Source: Gracilariopsis chorda (Eukaryota; Rhodophyta; Florideophyceae; Gracilariales; Gracilariaceae). From it: 64,000 bases of DNA. Each line of letters starts with the position of its first letter. Within the stretch, counting starts at the first letter, position 1. This document shows positions 56,520 through 64,000 of the stretch, piece after piece. The notes beneath the pieces were generated by a model. That model was not told the origin of the DNA, ran no database searches, and saw only the letters and a list, made by a program, of their open reading frames with translations. The DNA is taken from positions 62,001-126,000 of the forward strand of contig NBIV01000012.1 of the NCBI GenBank assembly GCA_003194525.1. Direction: 5' to 3'. The position numbers and the translations under genes are program-made.

Positions 56520-58544
56520 TTTGCTGAGGGACACAAGTCGATTGTATGCGTTGTGGTGAACTGTGCGTACGTATAGGGCGGAGCGGCTTGAAGGAGACGT
56601 TGTGGAGAATAGCGTGAAGGGGATGGATTGATTGAGCACGGGATCACAGCAAGGACGGGGTTGGCACGGAGAGCAGAGGGGATAGGTGTAGGCGGTAGGT
56701 GTAGGCGGTAGGTGTAGGGGAATGTGGCTTTCTAATCATACGCTGCTAAGCGCTTGGCCAGGTAGCGAAGATTACGAGGGGTGAACGAACGCGTTGCGCA
56801 TAAGCCTTCACGGACGGGTGGCAGCTGTCGAATCGAAAACGACCGTTTCTGCGCGACAGTGTGGATGCACCGAGCGCACTCGCCACATCCACTTCGACCA
56901 CCTACGATACGTGGTCAGCCTAAAAACCTCTTTTGCTGTAATGCTACCCGCGCTGATTTACACGTGGCCGAGAACGCGCTATTTTTGTGTCGGTGTGTTG
57001 GGGTGAGGCACCTTCAACTGACAAAAAGGGCGTGGAGAAAAGTTTCAACAATTAAAAATGCTCGTTCCACATTTCATGGTTGGTCGTCTGTGGATGGAAG
57101 CATGACATGACCGCGGCGTTGTACGTTCGGTAAAGCGTAAGACCGGGGGGGCATTGTTCTGCCCGTTGGACGGCGCCTCATGGGCCGGTTCCTGGTGGCG
57201 TGGTATCGGCCCGCTGCAGATCGGCTGAATTGAGGCCTGCTTTGTGTTGAGCGCAAATCGTTTGTCTCGAGCCTCGGTTGCAGAGGCCTGTCTGCACAGC
57301 ATAACTTTAACAGATTCTTCTCTGCACCATATCTCAAGCCAGCACGGCGGCCTTCCTACCACCGCTCTCCATTTAAGGCGTGTCATCGTAAAAATAACCC
57401 GCATGCGTTTTTCCCCGTCATTCTGCCTTTTCTGCTCTCGTGTTGGCAGCATGTCGTCTCGAGTATTTTTTTTCTCTATGTTTTCAAATATCAGCAAAGT
57501 TAAATAGTATTGACCTTTTGTAGAAGCCATCCGTTATGAATTGCGTAGTGTTGCATGCGCGATGGGCAAATCGTAGGCGCATGTGTTGTATTCAATTGCA
57601 CCGTTCTATCGCTGGCTGTATTCAGTCGACCGTTGCGTTCTACAGGCAAAGCTGTGTGCTAACTCTATGCACACAGTGTGTAGTCTACTACACACTGTGT
57701 GCGTAGAGTTGGCACACACACTGCGTAGTGCACAAGTATGTACTGAGTAAAGTCCACGTCTCGCGTATGAAGCGTTCTCTCGTCTGAACTCACCTCGCCA
57801 CAAGTCGCTCTCATGCGTTTTACACCGGTCCAGTGCCAGTATCGCCGGAAGAGGCCAGTGTTTGGATAGAGACAGATACGGAACGATTACGTTGATTTAA
57901 AAAAGAAGCCGCTCCTCGAATTGAGAATCTGCACACAAGGTGATGTAATCTCCTCCCGCCCAATCAGCGCCCAAAGTGCACACACGATTCGATACCACTC
58001 TACGCGCTGCAACACCGAGTCATTTAAAACACCCCAGTGCCACAACTTGGGGCGCCACATGTGCTAACTTACAAATCGCACTTCCACAAACCACAACAAA
58101 TTGACCCCGCCGCGCCTTATCCTGTCACAATGCGTTTTTGCGCTGCTGCTATTGGTGCTTGAGAGGCGCCACTGGCGTGCCTTTACCGTCACTGTCATCC
58201 CCTCACATCGCAGCACGTGGCACGGACAACGCCTTCCTAAACAAAAAACACTTTTCGTTTCTATTTTAACGATTACCAAAAAAAAAGTGCAGCCTGGCCC
58301 GTGTCCCAGCGTGCTGCTGATTAGTGCCGTCTCTCTCGAGGGGGAGCGCAACCTTTTCCACAGAACAGCCGTTTCCGCTCCCCACCGCCAGCCACCCCCC
58401 CCAACTCTCACCCCTCCACTCCAAAACCCTCACTTCCCCTCTCCTCCGCAACCCCACACCCCCTCTCCCTTCTTCCACAAACCCCACACACTTTTACATC
58501 ATCACCTCCGCGAGCCGCCCTCGCGCTCTTCATCCCGTCGCACC
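56520..58544. promoter_or_regulatory. Shared divergent upstream region of two WD40-like genes
   Basis: These 2 kb lie between the start codons of the two divergent genes. They contain a GGTGTAGGCGGTA-type short direct repeat at about 56686-56720, a near-perfect 66-bp inverted repeat at 57653-57718, and a very C-rich, nearly G-free leader at about 58378-58500 before the right-hand gene. No coding frame is convincing. Confidence 0.55.
57653..57718. repeat. Near-perfect inverted repeat, 32-bp arms, 2-nt loop
   Basis: The left arm is 57653-57684 and the right arm 57687-57718. The pairing has two mismatches and the loop is CT. The inner part reads CACACAGTGTGTAGT/ACTACACACTGTGTG. The long arms and tiny loop would give a strong cruciform or RNA hairpin. 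Confidence 0.9.
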
Positions 58545-60272
58545 ATGTCACGGCAATATGAAGAAGCCCCCCCGCTTCCCCGCGAACCCACCGCGCTTAA
58601 CGTCCCCGCCGTGATGAGACCTTCACCCGCGCCCGAACAGCAGTCCACCCAACCTCAGCCTGTCTCCCCCGAAACTCTTCCGGAAGCCGCGCCCTCCCTT
58701 CCAGAGCTTGCTTCTTCCACAGATGTACCCCTAGCTTCCACCCAGCCTCCCCCCGCGCAACCGCCCGCCGAAGAGGCCCTCTTCGAGCTTCAACTCAGCC
58801 CTGATGATATTCGGGCTACCATCGAGCGCGACTCCGTTAAACCGGGCACAGGCGCCATGAAAGCCGTCGAAGTCGGTCATCGAATCTGGACTGACCACGA
58901 TCAGCAAGAATTAGACAGGCTTCTTCGCGAGGGACAATCTGTTTATGTTCCGCCCGATGTAGAAACACATGATCTCCTCAGCTCACGTTCCGGTGACTAC
59001 GTATACGTTCCCGTTCCCGCAGAAGGTGTGGCGGAGGCTACCGACCAATTAGCCGTCTCCGAACGCATCACCGCGTGGAACCAGGTGGTTTCACAGGAGC
59101 AACATCCCTCGCAAATGCCGTTTGCTGCAGGGTTAGGAACGGGTCTTGCAACTGGAGCTGGAGCCGCGTCTTTCTCTTCCACCGGTCCTGAACATACGCA
59201 ACATTCCTCCTCCGTCACAGATGATCGCGTTCTCTCCGCGCAGACTGTACAAACATCTACTACAACCCAGCCGGAAGGGGTTGTAGAGCCCACGAGAGAA
59301 GGCGAGACTCTAGTCGATGAATACGGCAAACCGACCGTTGTTGGTGCCGCTCCGATTGTGCAAGTTCAGCCAGACTCGCAACAGAAGACAGCAGCAGCGG
59401 AACAGGATACAGGTGCTACCACGACCGACCGCACTGCAACAGCTGATGGGGTGAAACCGAAGGCCTTTGATGCTTCCAAGAGCATCTTCGGCGGCACTTT
59501 CATTACAGTGCGCGTCACTTCGTATTCCGCCGCGGAGAAAGGCGCTCCTGATACAATGGAGAGCCAAGCTGAACAGCAAGGCGCCGCTACTCATGTAAAA
59601 CTGCGGGATAACGCCACAGCCGAGATCAGAATTCTAAAGGACTATGGGCTCAAAGGTGGGCACAAGGGAAAGGTGAACGATGCAGCGTTTACCGATGACA
59701 ATACTCTCATCACATGTGGTCATGATGGCAAGGTCTGCATCTGGGATGTGCAGGGAAAGCATGTTGAAAGAGAGTTCATTCCTTACGAAGGCCAACCCGT
59801 CACAATGGTATATCCCATACCGGATGACGACCGTACCCAGCCCATGACACTGATGACGTTCTCGAAGAGCAGAGTAATGCGAATCTGGACCGTGGATGCT
59901 AAGCAAGCAGTGCTGCTACGTTCCACAGAGATTCAGGAAAGTGATAAGGATTTGTATATGAGTATACCGTTCATTTCGAAGGAGCTTAAGGCACGTGCAG
60001 CTGCAGCTGTAGCTGCGGCCGCAGTGACCACTACAGACACGCCGCAAGCAGATGCAGCTCAGAGTGCACCCGATGCTCCGCCGGCACCATCGCCGCCAGA
60101 AGGAGCAGAACCTGATGAGGACAAACAGGCCGCAGAAGCGTCTGCGACAGGTGGCGATGCAGCCGTGGACACAACAGAAGAAGGCAAGGAAGAGGAAAAG
60201 GACAAGAAGAGATTTTCGTTTACTAAGGTACTGAGCTTTGGTCGCAGCAGTAGAAAGGCTGTTGCGAGCTAG
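58545..60272 (+). CDS. WD40-like protein resembling the second part of EDC4/VARICOSE
   Basis: The protein has 575 residues from the first ATG; the upstream open frame has no ATG and is a C-rich leader. Residues 1-75 are Pro-rich. Residues 80-150 are an unrecognised conserved-looking part (DDIRATIERDSVKPGTG, then VGHRIWTDHDQQELDRLL). A Ser/Thr/Gln-rich linker follows. At about 360-480 come WD40-like blades: GLKGGHKGKVNDAAF, LITCGHDGKVCIWDV, a PYEGQPVTMVYPI segment and LMTFSKSRVMRIWTV. In EDC4 the same order reads 'xxGHxxxLSEGALSPDG', 'LATASHDGYVKFWQI', 'HDGRPLSCLLF' and 'xLxTGAxxNREIKMW'. The tail is Ala-rich, then acidic, and ends in a basic Ser/Lys patch (FSFTKVLSFGRSSRK). It may act in mRNA decapping with the divergent neighbour; this is inferred. 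Confidence 0.6.
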   Translation: MSRQYEEAPPLPREPTALNVPAVMRPSPAPEQQSTQPQPVSPETLPEAAPSLPELASSTDVPLASTQPPPAQPPAEEALFELQLSPDDIRATIERDSVKPGTGAMKAVEVGHRIWTDHDQQELDRLLREGQSVYVPPDVETHDLLSSRSGDYVYVPVPAEGVAEATDQLAVSERITAWNQVVSQEQHPSQMPFAAGLGTGLATGAGAASFSSTGPEHTQHSSSVTDDRVLSAQTVQTSTTTQPEGVVEPTREGETLVDEYGKPTVVGAAPIVQVQPDSQQKTAAAEQDTGATTTDRTATADGVKPKAFDASKSIFGGTFITVRVTSYSAAEKGAPDTMESQAEQQGAATHVKLRDNATAEIRILKDYGLKGGHKGKVNDAAFTDDNTLITCGHDGKVCIWDVQGKHVEREFIPYEGQPVTMVYPIPDDDRTQPMTLMTFSKSRVMRIWTVDAKQAVLLRSTEIQESDKDLYMSIPFISKELKARAAAAVAAAAVTTTDTPQADAAQSAPDAPPAPSPPEGAEPDEDKQAAEASATGGDAAVDTTEEGKEEEKDKKRFSFTKVLSFGRSSRKAVAS

Positions 60273-61118
60273 TTATGCAGCTTTCTCTGCCTCGGTGCCC
60301 TTCAAAACAAGGAAAGTTCCTGAGTTGAAGACTACCATCGTGCTTTGCCTTTCCCTCCCCCGTTCTTCTTTGGTGGTTTGGCGTTTTGCAGACACCCACA
60401 CCCTCAAAGGTTTTTTTTATAATTTTTCTTTTTCGGATGCGAGTGCTTGTCGGGCATTGAATAGAGCGTCTTGTACCCCTGTACATCAAACAGTCGCCAC
60501 TCGCGCTTTTGCTTGGACGCCTTCTAAACGGGTGCGTGAACGATGATCGGAACGTGAGAATCGGATATACGGATGGGTCACAGGAGAGGACTTAAAGATG
60601 CTACCACAGTGTGACTGTGACCGTTTAGGGGGCGTGCTGCTTGCTGCTTGCCGTTGCAAATCTGTTTGTTTTCTGTAATCACTCTTGTTACTGATGCTTC
60701 TGTGTGCTATTTCGGTCTCCAACAGAAGGACCCTACCCCCACCCCTAATGTTTGGTTCCCGTAGAACGTTTAAATGCGGTTTCCATGTAGTGTTGTTACT
60801 CTGTAAACAAGTTGTTGTCAGCCAATTTGTATCTGCGTTTCACATATCCTTCGTAACTACCCTTGGTGGGCTGAGCGAACGCAAGATGTTTGTCGTGTTG
60901 TTGCTCTTTTGATCTAGACAAGGACCACAAATACAAGCTGCTATTCGCAAAAGTAGAGGGAGATGTCCTTCATATGCTTGCGCAAAACATTTACAAGACC
61001 ATAGTGAAAGAAAAAAAAAAGAGTTAATCGAGGGAGAGAGGCGGCGATGAGGAGATGTGAGGATGGATATGTAGGGAAAGAAAGCAAGCAAGAAATGCAC
61101 GGCGCGCAATGTTAGCGA
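60273..61118. other. Convergent 3' intergenic region
   Basis: It lies between the WD40-like gene and leuB, whose 3' ends face each other. No gene was recognised. A near copy of the recurring motif (TACCCTTGGTG, reverse) lies at about 60858. An A-run and AGAAAG-rich stretch near 61005-61085 may be in the leuB 3' UTR. Confidence 0.45.
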
Positions 61119-62357
61119 TCAAACGGTGGTCTTTTGTTGTACGCGTTGTACGAGTGCTTCTCCCATTGCCTTGCATCCCACAAGGGTCATACCGGGGGAC
61201 ATGATATCTCCAGTTCTAAAGCCGGCGTCGAGGGTATCATTGACGGCCTGTCTAATACAGTCAGCGATATCTGGGCGATCCAAATCATAGCGGGCCAACA
61301 TGGCAGCCGACAACACGCAAGCAATTGGATTTGCTTTATCCTGTCCAGCGATATCTGGTGCAGATCCATGAACCGGTTCAAACACACCGGGCCCAGACCC
61401 ATCACCTAAACAAGCGCTAGGCAACATACCAAGTGAGCCCACCAGGGTAGAAGCGGCATCGGATAGAATGTCGCCAAAGATATTGCCCGTGAGAATGGTA
61501 TCAAATTGTTTGGGCCAACGAATGAGTTGCATGGCAGCGTTATCGACATACATATGCGACAGGTGCACGTCCGAATATTGCGGGGAAAGCTCTGTGACGA
61601 TGTCTCTCCACAGCTGGGACACATCTAATACATTGGCTTTATCAACGGATACGAGTTGCTTTCCTCGTTTCTCAGCGATTTGATAGGCGAGATGGGCGAT
61701 GCGTTGAATTTCATGTGCATGGTAGATCATGGTGTTGAAGCCGACCCTTTCGTTGGTTTTGGGGTCGATTTGTAGACCTTTGGGAATGCCAAAATAGACG
61801 TCTCCGGTGAGTTCTCGAACGACCATTATGTCGACTCCGGAGACGATGTGGGGTTTGAGCGGGCTGGCGTCGACGAGCTGCGGAAGCACAGTGGCTGGAC
61901 GGAGGTTGGCGAAGAGTTGAAGATCTTTTCGCATGGATAGCAAACCGGTCTCAGGGCGGTTTCCGCGGGGTTGGGAGTCCCATTTGGGTCCGCCAATACA
62001 GGCGAGCAGGATAGAATGTGCAGACTTGCATTTTTGGAGCGTTTCTTGTGGGAAGGGGACGCCGGTGTTATCGATTGCGACGCCGCCTATATGGGCAGAT
62101 TGAAAGGTGAGGGAGACTTGATGACGGGCTGCGGCTGCTTTTAGGACATCGACGGCAACGGCGATGATCTCGGGGCCGATTCCGTCACCGGGGAGCAGGG
62201 TGATGTTATAGGAGTCGCGTCGAGATGTTGACATGCGCAGGGTGCGGGGTGGGGGGGGAGGGTGGAGCGGACGGAGGGCAGAACGATTGGGGGGATGAAG
62301 AGACAGGGGGTTTCTGGAGGTGAAGCATGAAGATGGGGCGGAGCTGACGAATGCCAT
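61119..62357 (-). CDS. leuB: 3-isopropylmalate dehydrogenase, plastid-type
   Basis: The protein has 412 residues from the ATG at 62357. It oxidises and decarboxylates (2R,3S)-3-isopropylmalate with NAD+ to 2-oxoisocaproate, the third step of leucine synthesis. Residues 1-48 are Ser/Pro/Arg-rich and look like a plastid transit peptide. The catalytic domain starts at [13 protein letters not shown] (52-64). Other landmarks are the substrate-binding [21 protein letters not shown], the [16 protein letters not shown] block, the catalytic [14 protein letters not shown] lysine, and the metal-binding signature [19 protein letters not shown]. Near the end come [18 protein letters not shown] and the C-terminal [12 protein letters not shown]. 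The length matches bacterial LeuB (about 360) plus a presequence. The open frame continues upstream to 62705, but only from a non-ATG codon and through a poly-proline run, so that part is taken as leader. Confidence 0.96.
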   Translation of the reverse strand: MAFVSSAPSSCFTSRNPLSLHPPNRSALRPLHPPPPPRTLRMSTSRRDSYNITLLPGDGIGPEIIAVAVDVLKAAAARHQVSLTFQSAHIGGVAIDNTGVPFPQETLQKCKSAHSILLACIGGPKWDSQPRGNRPETGLLSMRKDLQLFANLRPATVLPQLVDASPLKPHIVSGVDIMVVRELTGDVYFGIPKGLQIDPKTNERVGFNTMIYHAHEIQRIAHLAYQIAEKRGKQLVSVDKANVLDVSQLWRDIVTELSPQYSDVHLSHMYVDNAAMQLIRWPKQFDTILTGNIFGDILSDAASTLVGSLGMLPSACLGDGSGPGVFEPVHGSAPDIAGQDKANPIACVLSAAMLARYDLDRPDIADCIRQAVNDTLDAGFRTGDIMSPGMTLVGCKAMGEALVQRVQQKTTV

Positions 62358-62442
62358 GGCGAATGTTGGGCGGGAGTTGTGGCGAGGCGCTACATGCGGA
62401 TCGCGGGGAGGGCGAGATGCGGGCGCGAGTGGACGTGGGGGA

Positions 62443-62464
62443 GGGGGGGGGGGGGGGGGGGGGG
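62443..62464. repeat. Run of 22 G
   Basis: Homopolymer on the plus strand about 90 bp upstream of the leuB start, within its presumed leader (C-run on the leuB strand). The length is probably variable and prone to sequencing error. Confidence 0.9.
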
Positions 62465-63010
62465 CGCGGCGTGTGATATGTGTGGCGACGTGTACACGTG
62501 GGGGAAGGGGTGTGGAAAACGTTTTGGGGGGAGTGGGGGGGGAGGTAAGGGCTGAAGCGCAAGGGAGGAGGAGTGGTGCATTGCGTGCAGCTGATGGATG
62601 AGCGGGAGCAAACGGACGGGTGGCGGGCTGTTTGGCGCGACAGTGGGCGTTGGGGGGCTGCACCGGTGCAGGAGCGTGCGCCCCGGGTGCTGTATGATGC
62701 GACACTGAGGCTGTTGTGTGGCTATTTGTTTGGTTTCAGCTCGAGAGGGCGTGACTTGGGCGGCTTGACGGCGCGGTGATGGAGAGATGAGCGGTGTTGG
62801 ACGCGGTGCGGTGTTGTGGTTGGCGCGACGAGGGCGGGGATTGAGGGAAGCGACGTGAGACGGGTGGCGCGCGGGATAAGTGGGCGCTCTCGAGGCGACG
62901 GCGCGCTCGGCGAATTGGAGAGGCGCGCCGAGTGGCGTCGCTCTCTGCCCCTCGCGCGCGCTCGCACCGCCGAGACACACAGTTGTGCTTCGTCCGCGCG
63001 GCTGCGCACC

Positions 63011-63035
63011 ACGTCACGTCACGTCACGTCACGTC
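63011..63035. promoter_or_regulatory. Five tandem ACGTC units
   Basis: Head-to-tail ACGTC repeats give overlapping CACGTCA sites with the ACGT core known for bZIP factors. The array lies between leuB and the right-edge gene, about 650 bp from the leuB ATG and 775 bp from the other ATG. A regulatory role is an inference. Confidence 0.45.
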
Positions 63036-63809
63036 ACGCCACCCGTGCCGCGCCAGCAAGCGGAGCGCGCGCCGGCGCGGACTGAGCGCGAGCGCGAGCG
63101 CGCGCGGCGCGCGTCGACGACGCACGGCGCGGAGGCGCCAAATGGCGGCACGCGCCAATGGCAAGCGCGCAGACAAACAAACTGCGCTCTCGCAACAACG
63201 CCGCGCCTGTCACGCCGCCGCCAGCCGCCGCTCATTGGACGTGCGCCGCCAGCGAGCGCCGCCGCGCAACTTCAGTTCCACCCACAGCGAGTGCACGTGG
63301 CTCTGGTCAACGCCTTGCGTGCCGCGTGTGACGCGTGTGACGCGCGCGCTTTCCACACCGCTCGCCGCCCTCCTCCAGTCGCCGTGCGCGCGCGCCCGCG
63401 CGTTTGTTTCGCTTGCGCCGTCGCCGCTGCCCCCCCCCACACACTCGCAGCTCCGCAAAACACCCCCCCCCCACCCCCAAACCACAACTCCACCCCCCAA
63501 CACCGCGCACCCCCCTCCTTCCGCGCCCTTATCCACACACCCTCCACACCCTCCACACCCTCCACACCCCCCCGTCACCGTCACTGCCACTATCTCACCT
63601 CCCCCACGCCTCCTTCTCCAACCACCCACTCCCCCCTCCCCCCCTCCAACCCCTCACCGCTCACCCCGCTCCGCTCCGTGTGTACACCTCCTCTCCTCTC
63701 TACACCCCACACCCCTTCCCCCCCACACCGTCTTCCCTACGCCACCCCCCACCCCTCTCTCATTTCTTCTTAATGCCCCCGTCTTCCCCCTCGCTCCCTC
63801 CGCCGAAAC

Positions 63810-64000
63810 ATGCCTAACGACCTCACCCCCATGCAGCCTGTCACCCACTCCAACCCCTTCCAACCCCCCCACCTATCTCTTATCAGCACCAGCCCGTCTC
63901 CTTCCTCGCTCAGTACCCCTATGCACCAGCTCCATCCCAGCACTTCCAGCAGCCCGCCGACTCTCTGCTTCCCCGTCACAACCCCCCCCCTCTCCGCTCA
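63810..64000 (+). CDS. Start of a proline-rich protein gene (partial, runs off the window)
   Basis: An ATG at 63810 follows a C-rich, G-poor leader like those of other genes here, and the frame stays open to the edge (MPNDLTPMQPVTHSNPFQPP..., Pro/Ser/Thr-rich). A second frame over 63840-64000 (PISYQHQPVSFLAQYPYAPA...) has a more protein-like composition with Gln, Tyr and Phe, but has no ATG within reach. The real product may therefore use that frame after a splice, or a base may be miscounted in the C runs. No family was recognised. Confidence 0.35.
   Translation, partial: MPNDLTPMQPVTHSNPFQPPHLSLISTSPSPSSLSTPMHQLHPSTSSSPPTLCFPVTTPPLSA

Larger units (their letters stand above)
62358..63809. 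promoter_or_regulatory. Divergent upstream region of leuB and the right-edge gene
   Basis: This G+C-rich region has several low-complexity parts: a run of 22 G (62443-62464), five tandem ACGTC units (63011-63035), GCGCGAGCGCG-type stretches near 63090, four direct CCTCCACAC-type repeats (about 63539-63573), and a C/T/A-rich tract nearly free of G (about 63425-63790) that is probably the leader of the right-edge gene. The long frames on both strands are products of this composition. Confidence 0.55.

Noticed and set aside
56520-56639. Longer start of the EDC4-like first-half gene at 56639
   Set aside because: The codon is GTG; the first ATG is at 56519. The upstream 40 codons could still be leader or an exon.
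58101-58544. N-terminal extension of the WD40-like gene (148 codons, open frame)
   Set aside because: It begins with TTG, has no ATG, and lies in the C-rich leader; the first ATG is at 58545.
62358-62705. N-terminal extension of leuB with a poly-proline run
   Set aside because: No ATG in the frame (first codon GTG); the prolines come from the 22-G run and the rest is low complexity. The ATG at 62357 gives a normal presequence plus enzyme.
62880-63773. Long plus-strand frame (297 codons) upstream of the right-edge gene, and matching minus-strand glycine-rich frames
   Set aside because: The composition follows the CCN/GCG low-complexity DNA, frames on both strands are equally open, and no domain is visible.

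Overview
The window looks like nuclear DNA of a plastid-bearing, intron-poor eukaryote. A red alga is the best guess, but this is an inference. Every recognisable host gene reads as one uninterrupted frame. Two products point to a plastid: a GDT1/UPF0016 transporter with a presequence-like N-terminus, and a DnaJ-type zinc-finger protein. A third, 3-isopropylmalate dehydrogenase with a presequence, fits plastid leucine synthesis. Small gene islands sit between long blocks of transposable elements, as described for Chondrus-like florideophyte genomes. There is no operon, no CRISPR array and no rRNA, and I could not support any tRNA gene.

Layout. 1-3.46 kb: no host gene, then a worn retroelement remnant with a reverse-transcriptase-like segment. 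3.465-13.085 kb: a Ty3/gypsy (chromodomain type) element on the minus strand, with both LTRs. 13.1-18.0 kb: a Ty1/copia remnant on the minus strand, split by a solo gypsy LTR (target duplication ATAGC). 18.0-30.1 kb: a sparse host region with two related two-helix membrane protein genes (20.45 and 22.18 kb) and a secreted DUF2272-like protein gene (28.2 kb), separated by long gene-free DNA. 30.15-39.5 kb: a pogo-like transposase remnant and a second, truncated gypsy element whose 3' LTR carries a nested solo LTR (target duplication AAAAC). 40.1-49.7 kb: a stack of three PIF/Harbinger-type DNA transposons. Decayed element C is interrupted by decayed element A, and element B, which looks complete, lies immediately to the right. 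A and B are relatives and both are flanked by ATT duplications. 50.1-64.0 kb: a host gene island. It holds two more members of the two-helix membrane family, a DnaJ-type zinc-finger protein, a GDT1-type ion transporter, two head-to-head WD40-like genes that resemble the two successive parts of an EDC4/VARICOSE propeller, leuB-type 3-isopropylmalate dehydrogenase, and the start of a gene running off the right edge.

The most unusual host features are four. First, a four-gene family of small two-helix hairpin membrane proteins, found as two tandem pairs. Second, a possibly split EDC4-like WD40 domain on divergent genes. Third, a strongly over-represented 11-mer, TACCAAGGGTA. Fourth, C-rich, almost G-free leaders directly before several start codons.

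All coordinates and alignments were made by eye. Family names for weak matches are inferences and are marked as such.
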